Source of the DNA: an uncultured Phycisphaerales bacterium
GTDB lineage: Bacteria > Planctomycetota > Phycisphaerae > Phycisphaerales > UBA1924
Length of the DNA stretch: 64,000 nucleotides
Reading direction: 5' to 3'
Assembly: GCA_937995595.1 (NCBI GenBank)
Contig: CALKJW010000007.1
Location: 1-64,000, forward strand
Position 1 is the stretch's first letter. The number at the start of each line of letters is the position of its first letter. The notes beneath the pieces were generated by a model. The model searched no databases and had not been told where the DNA came from. It was given only the letters and a program-made list of their open reading frames with translations. Shown piece after piece: positions 46,846-57,285 of this stretch. Position numbers and translations under genes: made by a program.

Positions 46846-47517
46846 CTAGGCGCCGACGACCGCGACGCGCTCGGCCACGTCGAACCCCGCCTCGGTCCTG
46901 GCTTTCACCTCGTCCACCGTCACGCCGGGCGCGACTTCCGTCAGCACGAACCGCCCGCCGCCGCCCCGCTTCTCATCGAACTCGAACACGGCCAGGTCGG
47001 TGATGAGCATGTGCACGCACCGCCGCCCGGTCAGCGGCAGGTTGCATTCGCGCACGAACTTGGCCGCGCCGTCCTTGGAGTTGTGCTCCATCGTGACCAC
47101 GACCTTCTTCACGCCGGCGACCAGGTCCATCGCGCCGCCCATCCCCTTGACCATCTTGCCGGGGATCATCCAGTTGGCGATGTCGCCGCGCTCCGAGACC
47201 TGCATCGCGCCGAGGATGCACATGTCGATGTGTCCGCCGCGGATCATCGCGAACGAGTCGGCGGAGGAGAAGTAACTCGCGCCGGTGCGCGCGGTCACGG
47301 TCTGCTTGCCGGCGTTGATCAGGTCGGGGTCGACCTCGGCCTCGGTCGGAAACGGGCCGATGCCCAGCAGGCCGTTCTCCGATTGCAGCCACACGTCCAT
47401 CCCCGCGGGGATGTGGTTGGCCACGAGCGTGGGCATGCCGATGCCGAGGTTGACGATGTAGCCGTCGCGCAGTTCCTTGGCGGCTCGGACGGTGATCTGG
47501 TCGCGGGTCAGGGGCAT
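46846..47517 (-). CDS. scoB: 3-oxoacid CoA-transferase subunit B
   Basis: The B subunit of a heteromeric acetoacetyl/succinyl-CoA:3-oxoacid CoA-transferase. The active-site Glu is in [13 protein letters not shown], preceded by [20 protein letters not shown] and followed by [45 protein letters not shown] and [20 protein letters not shown], all hallmarks of ScoB. At 223 residues it is a full B subunit. No A-subunit gene lies on either side: downstream is an FG-GAP gene and upstream, after 52 bases, a BatA-type gene. ATG 47517 gives the standard MPLTRDQI start. The A subunit must be encoded elsewhere. Confidence 0.93.
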   Translation of the reverse strand: MPLTRDQITVRAAKELRDGYIVNLGIGMPTLVANHIPAGMDVWLQSENGLLGIGPFPTEAEVDPDLINAGKQTVTARTGASYFSSADSFAMIRGGHIDMCILGAMQVSERGDIANWMIPGKMVKGMGGAMDLVAGVKKVVVTMEHNSKDGAAKFVRECNLPLTGRRCVHMLITDLAVFEFDEKRGGGGRFVLTEVAPGVTVDEVKARTEAGFDVAERVAVVGA

Positions 47518-47569
47518 GGCGGAAGCATACCGCGTCGCCGGACCCGCCGGGCGGGCCGAGCGGGCCGGC

Positions 47570-49708
47570 TCAGATCGCCACCTTGCGGTTGTACACCCAC
47601 CACTCCAGCATGATGACCGCCAGCGCGGCCAGCAGCAGGTACGGCCAGACCTTGCGGCGCAGCGCGGCGTCCTCGTCGCCCCGGGCCGAGACGCGGTCGT
47701 TGGCCAAGTCGAGCCGCGACGCCGCGCCGATGTCGGACTCGTTCGGATCGGCGAGGTTCGCGGCGACGGGCCTGCGGGCGCGCCCGTCGACGACGAAGTC
47801 GGCCGCGGTGCCGGGACCGTCCCACGACACGGTGTAGATGCCGTTGCGCAGCACGGGGCCGAAGGCGACCGAGCCGTCGCCCGCGGGCTCGAGGTTGTGG
47901 CGCGCGTTGTCGGGCGTGGTGAGGCGGACATCGCGCGAGCCGATCGGCACGCGCGTGCGGAGCGTGTCGCCGGGGCGGACCATGTCGCCGCCGGTGCCCG
48001 CGCCCGAGTCCGACAGGTACAGCACCGCGCCGGCCATGAACAGCACCCAGCCGGGGTCGAGCCACCAGTCCGAGTCCGCCGGGTCCCACGGGATGACGAT
48101 CGACAGCACCGAGGCGTCCGACACCTCCAGCACGCCCGGCCCCTTGTCGGTCGAGGCCAGCACGCGCACGGGGGTGTCGGGCCTGACCGACACGCGGCGG
48201 AACTTCGAGATCGTGACCTTGTCGAGCGCGGAGAGCGCGAGCGCGGGGTGGTCGCGCCGGAAGTCGGCGAACACCGCGCCCTCGGCAGGGCCCTCGTCCA
48301 CGACGCCCAGCGGCGGCGGCGGGACCGCGCCCAGCACCACGCTCCGGCCCGGCGGCAGGCCGGGCACGCGCGCCGCCGACGCCTCGCCCGCGCCGACCGA
48401 ACCTACCCGCACCTGCGGCAGGAAGCGGTCGAGCACGAACACGTCGTACTGGCTGGTCCTGCCGTCGTCGAGCATCTGCTGGAACTGCGCGGGCTTGATG
48501 ACGTCCAGGGCCGAGAGTTTCATGCCGCGGAACGCCGACTGGACGAGCAGGTTGCCCTCCGACACCAACGCGACGGCCAGCCGCTTGGCGGGCGGGATGA
48601 CCAGGTACCCGATGTTGTCGCTCGGCAGGGCGTCGGGTTCGCGCGTCGAGATGCGCACGGTGGCGATGCCGCCCTCGGCGCGGTCGATCGGGAAGACGAA
48701 CCCGCCGAGCCCGGGCACCCACCTGTCGCCCGAGTCCTCGCCGGGATCCTCACCCTCCAGCGCGGCGGCGTCCTTGGGCTTGGCCGCGCCGACGACGACG
48801 TCGCGCACGTTGGTCGTCGCGCCGTCGATGATGAGTTCGACGTCCACGCTCCGCGGCTGTCGCGCGGTCGATTGAAGGCCGACGAAGATCGACAGCCGCG
48901 CGGGGTTGTCGAACGCGCGCTCGGCGCGGATGCCGGTGATGCCGACGTTCGCGGCGTCGGGCGTGCCGACCCGGTGGAAGAAGACCGCGTCGGTCTCGCC
49001 GCGCTGGACCTTCCCGGCGTCGGGCAGCCGGCCGTCGGAGAGCAGGTGGACCGTCGCGCCGGGGCCGACGGGGACAAAGCCGACGTCCTCCTGGAACACC
49101 TTCTTGCCGGTGTAGGCGTCGGCCAGCGCCCACGCGCGCTCCAGATACCCCGGCGCGTCGGTCGGCTGGATGCCGTTGATCGCGTTCCTGAGGTCGCTCT
49201 TGCTCGAGGTGAAGGTCTGCAGCACCTGGGCGGTGGTGTTGAAGACGATCACCATCGCCTCCTCGCCCCGGTTGTCGAACACGCCAGGTTCCTTGAGCGC
49301 GTCGACCAGTTGCAGGGCCCGCTGCTTCGCGGCGTCGAGCCGCGTGGTCGGCGTCGACTCGGGCGGCGCGCCCGGCGGCAGCACGCGCCCGTCGGTCGCG
49401 TTCATGCTCGCGGAGTTGTCGATGACGATGATGTGCCGCGCGTTGGTCAGGCCCGTGTCGCGGTACTCGGGCTGGGCCAGCGCGAGCAGCGCCGCGGCGA
49501 GCACCAGCAGTTGGAGGAACAGCAGGATGTTGTTCCGCAGTTTCTGGAACGGGGCGTTGGCCTGCAGGTCCTGGATCGCCTTCTTCCACAGCAGCGTGGT
49601 CGAGACCTCAAGGTCGCGCCGGCGGAGTTTGAGGAAATACAGGATGATCAGCGCCGGCACGGCGACGGCCGCGGCGATTCCGGCGAGGATGGGCGTGGCG
49701 AAGGTCAT
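47570..49708 (-). CDS. BatA-type vWA-domain membrane protein
   Basis: A 712-residue protein. The N-terminal BatA domain has TM1 [20 protein letters not shown], the basic-hydrophobic block [20 protein letters not shown] and TM2 [19 protein letters not shown] vWA domain follows with MIDAS motif [11 protein letters not shown] (Asp-x-Ser-x-Ser) and [20 protein letters not shown]. The long middle (about 240-640) is beta-rich and includes a CARDB-like segment. A C-terminal [22 protein letters not shown], closes it. Such proteins work with MoxR ATPases and DUF58 proteins in envelope stress or metal/cofactor insertion systems. It is the last gene of that set on this strand; a GxxExxY gene lies 67 bases upstream. 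Confidence 0.85.
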   Translation of the reverse strand: MTFATPILAGIAAAVAVPALIILYFLKLRRRDLEVSTTLLWKKAIQDLQANAPFQKLRNNILLFLQLLVLAAALLALAQPEYRDTGLTNARHIIVIDNSASMNATDGRVLPPGAPPESTPTTRLDAAKQRALQLVDALKEPGVFDNRGEEAMVIVFNTTAQVLQTFTSSKSDLRNAINGIQPTDAPGYLERAWALADAYTGKKVFQEDVGFVPVGPGATVHLLSDGRLPDAGKVQRGETDAVFFHRVGTPDAANVGITGIRAERAFDNPARLSIFVGLQSTARQPRSVDVELIIDGATTNVRDVVVGAAKPKDAAALEGEDPGEDSGDRWVPGLGGFVFPIDRAEGGIATVRISTREPDALPSDNIGYLVIPPAKRLAVALVSEGNLLVQSAFRGMKLSALDVIKPAQFQQMLDDGRTSQYDVFVLDRFLPQVRVGSVGAGEASAARVPGLPPGRSVVLGAVPPPPLGVVDEGPAEGAVFADFRRDHPALALSALDKVTISKFRRVSVRPDTPVRVLASTDKGPGVLEVSDASVLSIVIPWDPADSDWWLDPGWVLFMAGAVLYLSDSGAGTGGDMVRPGDTLRTRVPIGSRDVRLTTPDNARHNLEPAGDGSVAFGPVLRNGIYTVSWDGPGTAADFVVDGRARRPVAANLADPNESDIGAASRLDLANDRVSARGDEDAALRRKVWPYLLLAALAVIMLEWWVYNRKVAI

Positions 49709-49775
49709 GGGTGTTCGGGAAGGAACTCAGAGAAGCAGAGCGGTCGGAGCAAAGCAGGGACTGAAAGGGATCGGC

Positions 49776-50273
49776 TCAACTGCATGCATGCGAGCGATCC
49801 GACAGAGGCGCACGGACGCCGCAACGGGCTGGCGAGAGTGCGTCGAATGGCAGGTGTTTCATGGCCGAGGCATGCGGGATCAGGATGCGAGCGATGCCGT
49901 CGCGAGCTCGCACATCGTTGAGGTTGATCAGCAGGCGCAGGGGAAGATCGGCCGATCGAAGGTACGACAGTGTCTGTGCGCGGTGGACGGGCAGCACGCG
50001 TTCGATCGCCTCGAGTTCAACGATGACGAGGTTCTCCACGACCATGTCGGTCCGCGGGTCTCCGATCTCCACTGCCTTGTCTCGGAGCCGGATCGGGCGT
50101 TGGCGCTCCAGCCGCAGACCGCGCTGGATCGGTTCGTACGCCATCGCGTCTTCGTAGAGCCGTTCGAGCAACCCCGGCCCCGGGAGCGTGTGGACTTCAA
50201 TGGCCGCCGCGATGATTGCGCCGGTCACGTCGTTCCATGCCGCGGGAATCTGTCTTTGCGACTCGGTGTTCAT
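49776..50273 (-). CDS. GxxExxY family protein, copy 1 (ExK lysine absent)
   Basis: A 165-residue member of the GxxExxY family, named for the motif seen here as GPGLLERLYEDAMAYE. The rest of the fold follows: RTDMVVENLVIVELEAIERV, then HRAQTLSYLRSADLPLRLLI and NLN. Family members resemble PD-(D/E)XK nucleases, with an ELK triad residue after the D-x-V-E strand; here it is ELEA, so the Lys is missing. The second copy at 51385-51834 has ELKS. The C-terminal 35 residues after NLND are unconserved. ATG 50273 is used; the upstream frame to 50363 is unsupported. It is inserted between the DUF58 and BatA genes. Function unknown. Confidence 0.8.
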   Translation of the reverse strand: MNTESQRQIPAAWNDVTGAIIAAAIEVHTLPGPGLLERLYEDAMAYEPIQRGLRLERQRPIRLRDKAVEIGDPRTDMVVENLVIVELEAIERVLPVHRAQTLSYLRSADLPLRLLINLNDVRARDGIARILIPHASAMKHLPFDALSPARCGVRAPLSDRSHACS

Positions 50274-50373
50274 GCAGGTTCCGTTGGGTGCGGCCCGTCG
50301 ATCGTCCTCGAACTCTCTCTGCTTGCCCCTGCTCTCTCCGATCCTCTGAGTTCCTTCTTCCACCCCGCCCTCC

Positions 50374-51357
50374 CTACTTCAACAACCCCCGCCGCCGCAG
50401 ATAGTCCAGCACCAGCGTGTCGATCGGGGTGTCGCTCTTGACCGTCATGTGCACGATGTCGCGCTGGACGCAGAACTCGTGCAGCCGGTTGCAATAGGCG
50501 TTGAGCGTCTGCTTGTACCTCTTGAGCAGCGGCGCGGTGATGGTCACTTCCGCCGTATCGCCGTCCTCCATGTCCCTGAGGCGCAGGTCGCCGCCGATGC
50601 CGCCCTTCTCCGGCTCCATCTCCTGCGGGCTCAGGACCTGTATCGCGAACAGGTCGTAGCCGTGCCCGACCAGCAGGCGCAGGCCCGTCTCGTAGCCCTC
50701 CTTCACCATGAAGTCCGACAGCACGATCATCACGCCCTTGCCGCGCCGGGTCAGCGCGATCTTCTTGCACGCGTCGGTGAAGCGCGTGCCGCCGATCGGC
50801 TGCAGTCCGATGAGGTACCGCGAGATGTCGTCCAGCCGCCGCCGGCCGCGGAGGTCGCGCAGCGTCGAAACCAGCCCGCTGGACACGCTCGTCGGCTCGG
50901 CGCCCGCGCCGCCCTCGACGCTCGGCGTGTCGATGCGCTCGCCGATCGCCGACAGTGCGACGCGGTTGAGGTTCACCAGACCGATGTACGCAAGACTCGC
51001 GGCGAGTCTCTGGCAGAACAGGAACTTGTTGGGCTCGCCCGCGTCCATGCTCGTCGAGCAATCGACGACCACGTGCAGCGAGAGGTCCTCCTCTTCGAGG
51101 AAGAGTTTGAGGAAGAGCCGGTCGAGTCGGCCGTAGATGTTCCAGTCGATGTGGCGGAGGTCGTCGCCGACAACGTAGGGCCGGTGGTCGGCGAACTCGA
51201 CGCTCTGGCCGCGCTTCTTGGAGCGCCGCTCGCCCCTGAGTTTGCCGGCGAAGATCTTTCGGCTGGAGACGTCCAGTTGCCCCAGACGCGCCATGAGCGC
51301 GGGCTCGAGCAGGTCGTCGAGCCGTTCGGGTCTCTTGATGTTTGGGGATCTCAGCAT
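50374..51357 (-). CDS. DUF58 domain protein
   Basis: A 327-residue cytoplasmic DUF58 protein. The family core is VVGDDLRHIDWNIYGRLDRL, followed by a vWA-like MIDAS, VVVDCSTSMD, then NRVALSAIGERID and GGTRFTDACKKIALTRRGKG with the late-acting VMIVLSDFMVKEG. DUF58 proteins are partners of MoxR ATPases and BatA proteins. The order here (MoxR, DUF58, BatA on one strand) is standard except for the two intervening GxxExxY genes. Start ATG 51357 has no better alternative. The C-terminus CVQRDIVHMTVKSDTPIDTL is typical of the family end. Confidence 0.9.
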   Translation of the reverse strand: MLRSPNIKRPERLDDLLEPALMARLGQLDVSSRKIFAGKLRGERRSKKRGQSVEFADHRPYVVGDDLRHIDWNIYGRLDRLFLKLFLEEEDLSLHVVVDCSTSMDAGEPNKFLFCQRLAASLAYIGLVNLNRVALSAIGERIDTPSVEGGAGAEPTSVSSGLVSTLRDLRGRRRLDDISRYLIGLQPIGGTRFTDACKKIALTRRGKGVMIVLSDFMVKEGYETGLRLLVGHGYDLFAIQVLSPQEMEPEKGGIGGDLRLRDMEDGDTAEVTITAPLLKRYKQTLNAYCNRLHEFCVQRDIVHMTVKSDTPIDTLVLDYLRRRGLLK

Positions 51358-51384
51358 TGGATGTGAACGCGAAGACCGCGGAGA

Positions 51385-51834
51385 TCACGAAAGCGGACGC
51401 CAACGCGGCAGCGCTCGCTCGTCCAGAACCCGATGGATCGGTCCTTTGAGTACGACGGCGTTGCAGTTGATCAGCAGGCCAAGAGAAAGTTCGGCCGCGC
51501 GGAGATAGGAAAGAAGTTTGGCCTTGAAGACCCCGTGAATCTCGGACACCGACTTCAGTTCGACGATGATCGCTCGTTCCACGATCAGGTCCACGCGCTG
51601 CCCCTCGATCACGATGTCCTTGTACGGGATCTGGACAGCAATCTGACGCTCAACCCAGAGGCCACGACGCTCGAGTTCATGCGTCAGCGCCTGCTCGTAC
51701 ACGCTCTCGATCAACCCGGGGCCGAGGTGCCGGTGCGCCTCGATCGCCGCTCCGATCACGGAATGACTCAGCGCCTCGACCTCCCGAGGCAGATCGGCCT
51801 TCGCGACGAGATTGCGCAGTTCCTGTGGGTTCAT
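51385..51834 (-). CDS. GxxExxY family protein, copy 2
   Basis: A 149-residue member of the GxxExxY family. The motif is GPGLIESVYEQALTHELERR, followed by the acidic-lysine strand RVDLIVERAIIVELKSVSEI and FKAKLLSYLRAAELSLGLLI with the NCN end. This copy keeps Asp, Glu and Lys of a PD-(D/E)XK-like core and should be competent if the family has nuclease activity. ATG 51834 starts the frame. It lies 43 bases after the moxR stop and 27 bases before the DUF58 start, on the same strand, which makes co-transcription likely. It shares roughly 40% identity with copy 1 by eye. Confidence 0.85.
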   Translation of the reverse strand: MNPQELRNLVAKADLPREVEALSHSVIGAAIEAHRHLGPGLIESVYEQALTHELERRGLWVERQIAVQIPYKDIVIEGQRVDLIVERAIIVELKSVSEIHGVFKAKLLSYLRAAELSLGLLINCNAVVLKGPIHRVLDERALPRWRPLS

Positions 51835-51877
51835 TCTCTTCGCGTGCCTCGCGTCCTTCGCGTTGAGCCGGTTCGCT

Positions 51878-52915
<1,038 letters not shown>

Positions 52916-53063
52916 GGGGTGGGGTCCTTGTCTGGTCGTCTGGTCGGGCTCTGGGGGTGGGGCGGGGGAGGTCGACGTTCAGCGGTCATTCGCGGCGGTC
53001 GGCGGGCCTGCGTTCGTCATGTGCGCTTTCTATCCCAAGGTTGTTTCTCCGGCCGCTGTTCGC

Positions 53064-56000
53064 CTACCTCTTCCCGTCCCCGTCCTTCATGTCCTCGCGG
53101 GCGCGTTCCTTGGCCTTGCGCAGACGGGCCAGCCCGCCCTCGCCGGCGTCCGCGGCGGCCTCCGCCTGCCTGCGCTGCGCCGGCGCGGCCCGCGGCGCAT
53201 CGTCGAAGGTCGGCAGCGCGAGGTTCTCCTTGGCCGCGGCCAGCTCCGAGGCCGAGACCTCGAACTTGGCTTTGGCGGTTTGCTCGTCGGCCCGCGCGGC
53301 CGTGCGCAGCGCCTCGCGCTGCTCGGCGGTGCTGGCCCCGGCGGCCATGCCGGCCCGGGCGCGCCTGCGGGCCTCCAAGAGCGTGCCCGTCTGCTCGCTC
53401 CCGCGCGACACGCCCCTGCCCATCGCCCGGCGCACCGCCGCGGCGATGAGTTGCGGGTCGATGCGGACTCGGCGCACCGCGACGTCGACCAGGAACAGCG
53501 CGACGGCCAGCAGCGCGACCAGCAGCCAGATGGGCCGCACCGCGACCGGCATCTTCAGCCCGTCGCGCAGCCAGAGGTCCACCTGCCCCGGGCTCTGCGA
53601 CAGGTCGATGACGCGCCCGCCGGTGCGCTCGGCGATGAGCCGGCCCAGCGGCGCGTTGTCGCGCAGCGTGCGGAACTCGTCGGCGAAGGGTCGGGTGACG
53701 GCGACCTGCAGGTTGCCCTCGCGCGGCTGTCCGCCGGGCGTCTCGGGCGGGGCGACGTACTTGAGGTTCGCGACGTACGCCCCCGCGCGGGCCGAGTCGA
53801 ACACGCCCTCGTAACGGCCGGGCCCGACCTGGCGCATCTCCACGGCCTCGGCGGTGCCGTCGGGCCGGACCACGCGCGGGAAGAACCGCACGAAGTTCAT
53901 CCGCTCGCCGCTGGCGTCGAGCGCCTCGACGACGACGCGGGTCTTGTCGCCCAAGTCCTCGGTGACCACGCGCATGTCGGCGTTGCCGCCGGGCCGCATC
54001 ATCCACCGCACGTGGCCGTCCCAGAACGCGCGGTACCTGCCCCACGACGGCCAACTCCGGGCCCAACGCTGGCCCGCGTCGGAGGTGAACGCCACGACCT
54101 TGCCCAGCCCGTGCTGCCAGTGCGCCAGGATCGGGTCGTTCTCCTTGCCGCGGAGGGTGACGACCGAGAGGCCGTCGCGGTCGGCGGCGACGACGTAGCC
54201 CTGGATCGGCGGGACCGAACCGCCCAGTCCGCGCACGGGCTCGGCGACGGCGTTGACCATCGTTGGCGAAAACGGCGGCCCCTCCCAGATGAGCGAGCGC
54301 TTCACGATCTGCGCTTCTTTCACGAAGATGCTGGGCAACTGCGCGAACTGCCCCTGATCGACGATCGGGTAGAACTTCCCGCCCGTGCGGTCTGCGATCA
54401 TCTTCATCTGCTGGCCGCTGGGGCCCGTGGCGCTGCGCTCGTGCGGGTAGACCAGGACCGTGGAGATGGAGATCTTCGCGGCGCGGCACTGGTTGAGCAG
54501 GTTGAAGTCGGTGAACGACGGGTCGCCGTCGCTCATCACGATCATGTGCTTGGCCCCGGCGTCGGCGGCGACCAGGCCGTTGTACGCCAGGCGCAGCATG
54601 GTGTCGAACGACGGCGCGTCGCCGAAGGTCAGCGAGTTCATCGCGCGCGTCACGGCCGTGCGGTTGCCGACCTCGGTGATGGGGTGCACCCACGTCGCGT
54701 CGCGGCTGAAGTTGTACTCGACCACGCCGATCAGGTCGAGGCGCGAGAGGTTGTTGATCGCCGCCAGGCCCGTCTGCTTGGCCCAGTAGTTGCCCTGCGG
54801 CATCTCGCACGAGTGCATGACCAGCACCAGCGCGCCGCGCGGCATCTGCCGCTTCTGCGGCGGGTCGAGGCGGATGGGCAGCGCGTCGGCCAGCGGCGAA
54901 CCGAGCCAGCCGCCGGCGCCGAAGGAGTCGGGCCCGCCGACCATCATCAGGCCTCCGCCCAGGTCGTGCACGTAGGCCTTGAGTTCCTCCTGCAGGCGCA
55001 TCGCGATCTGGTCCGACGGCGTGTTGACCATGATCACCGCGTCCCAGGCCTGCAGTTCGATGAGCGACTGCGGGGCCTGCGCGGGCGTGATGACCTCGCA
55101 GGCGATGCGCGACTCGGTGAGCGCGCGGTCGATCGGCTCGGCCTCGGAGGTGTCGGGCGCGATGATGAGCACGCGGCCCTCGCTCTGCACGAATGTGACC
55201 GCCAGCGACTCGTTGTTCTCCTTGATCGAGTCCGCCGCGGGGTCGTCGGGCTCGAAGACGGCCCGGAAGGTCTGCGGGCCGGCGCGCGGGAGCGAGATCG
55301 GCACCCACAGCGCGTTGAGCCCCTCGTCGAGCGCGACGCGGCGCGACAGCCCGGGGCCGTCCGCGTCGAGATCGACCGGCTCGCCGTTGATCAACAGCGT
55401 GAGCCGCCCGGTCGTCGGCTTGAGCGACGTGATGAGCACGCGGAGGTTGACGTTCTGGCCCATCCGCGCCGTCGAGGGCACCACCACCCGGTCGACGATT
55501 ACCTCGTTCTCGTGGTTGTAGGGCAGGATGACGACGTCGATGGGAACGCCCGCCGCCGCGGCGGTGTCGGCGAACGACCGCACGTCGCCGATGGTCTCGT
55601 TGAAGTCGCTGACAAACAGCAGCCGGTTGGCGGTGTCGGCCGGCTTGGTGGCCATGCCGAGCCGCCCCGCCTCGGCGAGGTTGGTGCCGTCGGTGCCGGC
55701 GAGTTGGACGGTGTCGGCCTCGTCGGCGGGCGATGCGGGCAGGTTCTGCACCAGCGCCTCGCGCGCCACGGCGATGCGCGAGATGAGGTCCCCGGCGCGG
55801 TAGCGGCGCGAGGCCTCGCGGAGCCACGACTCGGCGGTCCGCTGCAGGTCCTTGGGGACCGACTCGCTCTTGTCGAGGATGACGGTGACGTTGACGTTCT
55901 CGGCCTCGCGCCGCCACGAGGGGCGGGCCAGCGCCGCGGCGATCAGCAGGATCACCGCCAGCCGCACGCCGAGGGCCGCGCGCCTCGCCGTGGTGCCCAT

Positions 56001-56117
56001 GCCCGAGAGCGACTGTCGGCCGATCCACACGACCAGCGCGCCGCACACCACCACCAGCGCCAGCCACACCGGCTGGTCGAACTGGAGCGGGCCGAGGGTG
56101 ATGGAGGCGAGCGTCAT
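53064..56117 (-). CDS. Large vWA / glutamine-amidotransferase-like membrane protein
   Basis: A 1017-residue protein. TM segments are at the N-terminus (WLALVVVCGALVVWIG, LGVRLAVILLIAAALA) and near residue 880 (IWLLVALLAVALFLVDVAVR). The first vWA domain has an intact MIDAS, NVTVILDKSESVPKDL. A Class I amidotransferase-like segment follows (VLIIAPDTSEAEPIDRAL to YVHDLGGGLMMVGGPDSFG). A second vWA domain has lost its MIDAS (VLVMHSCEMP) but keeps HMIVMSDGDPSFTDFN. The C-terminal 130 residues are Arg/Ala/Glu-rich and probably coiled. It resembles planctomycete 'vWA/GATase' proteins next to MoxR genes. The ATG 56117 is chosen; the longer frame starts with TTG. It ends 148 bases before moxR. Confidence 0.82.
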   Translation of the reverse strand: MTLASITLGPLQFDQPVWLALVVVCGALVVWIGRQSLSGMGTTARRAALGVRLAVILLIAAALARPSWRREAENVNVTVILDKSESVPKDLQRTAESWLREASRRYRAGDLISRIAVAREALVQNLPASPADEADTVQLAGTDGTNLAEAGRLGMATKPADTANRLLFVSDFNETIGDVRSFADTAAAAGVPIDVVILPYNHENEVIVDRVVVPSTARMGQNVNLRVLITSLKPTTGRLTLLINGEPVDLDADGPGLSRRVALDEGLNALWVPISLPRAGPQTFRAVFEPDDPAADSIKENNESLAVTFVQSEGRVLIIAPDTSEAEPIDRALTESRIACEVITPAQAPQSLIELQAWDAVIMVNTPSDQIAMRLQEELKAYVHDLGGGLMMVGGPDSFGAGGWLGSPLADALPIRLDPPQKRQMPRGALVLVMHSCEMPQGNYWAKQTGLAAINNLSRLDLIGVVEYNFSRDATWVHPITEVGNRTAVTRAMNSLTFGDAPSFDTMLRLAYNGLVAADAGAKHMIVMSDGDPSFTDFNLLNQCRAAKISISTVLVYPHERSATGPSGQQMKMIADRTGGKFYPIVDQGQFAQLPSIFVKEAQIVKRSLIWEGPPFSPTMVNAVAEPVRGLGGSVPPIQGYVVAADRDGLSVVTLRGKENDPILAHWQHGLGKVVAFTSDAGQRWARSWPSWGRYRAFWDGHVRWMMRPGGNADMRVVTEDLGDKTRVVVEALDASGERMNFVRFFPRVVRPDGTAEAVEMRQVGPGRYEGVFDSARAGAYVANLKYVAPPETPGGQPREGNLQVAVTRPFADEFRTLRDNAPLGRLIAERTGGRVIDLSQSPGQVDLWLRDGLKMPVAVRPIWLLVALLAVALFLVDVAVRRVRIDPQLIAAAVRRAMGRGVSRGSEQTGTLLEARRRARAGMAAGASTAEQREALRTAARADEQTAKAKFEVSASELAAAKENLALPTFDDAPRAAPAQRRQAEAAADAGEGGLARLRKAKERAREDMKDGDGKR

Positions 56118-56156
56118 GCGGGTTTGACGGATCAAGGTTCGAGTCGCGGCGGGCGT

Positions 56157-57227
56157 CTATCGCCGCGGGCGCGGCGCGTTGAAGGCGAGCAGGCGGCTGT
56201 TGCCCGTGTCGAGGACGTACGCCGTCCTGCCGAGGATACCAACTGCCCAAGGGGCCGCGAGTTCGCCCGGCCCGCGCCCGGGGCGGCCCCACGCCGCCAG
56301 CCCCCGCCCGGTGGCGAGGTCGAGGTGCTGCACGCGGTTGTTGCCGTACTCGGCGATGAGCACGGTCCCGTCGCCCATCGACGCGATGCCCTGCGGGTAT
56401 CGGAACCGGCCCAGCGCGTCGCCCGGCTCGTCGCGCGAGCCGTACCAGGCGATGAGTTCGCCGTCGAGCGTGAAGCGGCCGACGCGGTGGTTGTGCGAGT
56501 CGACCACGACCAGTTCGCGCCGGCCCTCGACGTTCTCGATCGAAATCGCCTGCGGGCGGTCGAACTCGACCTCGCGCGTGCCGGGCGTGTCGGCGCGCCC
56601 TGCGCCGAACCGTCCGAACGAAAACAGGAACTGGTACGACGGGTCGAACACGCTGACGCGGTCGTTGCCGCCGTACTCGCTGACGTATATCCGTTCGATG
56701 GAGCGCCCGTCGGGCGCATACAGCACCGCGACGTCGGTCGTGTATCGGAACTGCCCCGGCCCGGTGCCGTAAGAACCGAACGACCGCACCAGCGTCGGCG
56801 CGTGGTCCGGGTCGGAACGGTCGCTGGCCGGCGGCCGGTACACCATCACGCGGAAGTAGTGGGTATCGGGGATCCAGACCAGTTCGTCGCACCAGTCGCC
56901 GTGTTCATCCGGCCCGGGCCCGATGGTGATGCCCACGGGCTTGCCAATGTCGATCTCGGGCATGCGCCACAGGACTTCGCACCGCCCGTCGGCGGGGTTC
57001 AAGCCCTGCACGCGCCCGGTCTTGTCCACGACCCACACCAGTCCCGATGACCGCCCCGCGCCCGCCGCGGCGGCAGAGACGTCGAGCGCGCGCGGGTAGC
57101 CGAACCGGCCCGGCACGTCGCCGAGACCGCCGAAGACCTGCCTGACGGCGATGGGCTCACCTTCGGGCGCGCCACCGCATCCCCACAGCGCCAAGCACAG
57201 CGCGGCGGCCGGTGCGCTGCGCGCCAT
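56157..57227 (-). CDS. NHL-repeat lipoprotein
   Basis: A 356-residue beta-propeller of NHL type with a lipoprotein signal (MARSAPAAALCLALWGC, Cys17). Repeats include RFGYPRALDVSA, GPGQFRYTTDVAVLY, RIYVSEYGGNDRVSVFD, FDRPQAISIEN, LVVVDSHNHRVGRF, RFRYPQGIASMGDGTVLIAE and YGNNRVQHLDLATG, about six blades. NHL propellers bind proteins or RNA-like ligands; no enzymatic motif is seen. The ATG 57227 follows a GGGGGGAGGG stretch; a longer frame up to 57314 is not supported. The vWA gene follows 40 bases downstream on the same strand. Confidence 0.85.
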   Translation of the reverse strand: MARSAPAAALCLALWGCGGAPEGEPIAVRQVFGGLGDVPGRFGYPRALDVSAAAAGAGRSSGLVWVVDKTGRVQGLNPADGRCEVLWRMPEIDIGKPVGITIGPGPDEHGDWCDELVWIPDTHYFRVMVYRPPASDRSDPDHAPTLVRSFGSYGTGPGQFRYTTDVAVLYAPDGRSIERIYVSEYGGNDRVSVFDPSYQFLFSFGRFGAGRADTPGTREVEFDRPQAISIENVEGRRELVVVDSHNHRVGRFTLDGELIAWYGSRDEPGDALGRFRYPQGIASMGDGTVLIAEYGNNRVQHLDLATGRGLAAWGRPGRGPGELAAPWAVGILGRTAYVLDTGNSRLLAFNAPRPRR

Positions 57228-57285
57228 CCCTCCCCCCCATCGCCCCGCCCCGGCCCGGTCTGCCCGGTCGCTTGTCACGTCGTGC

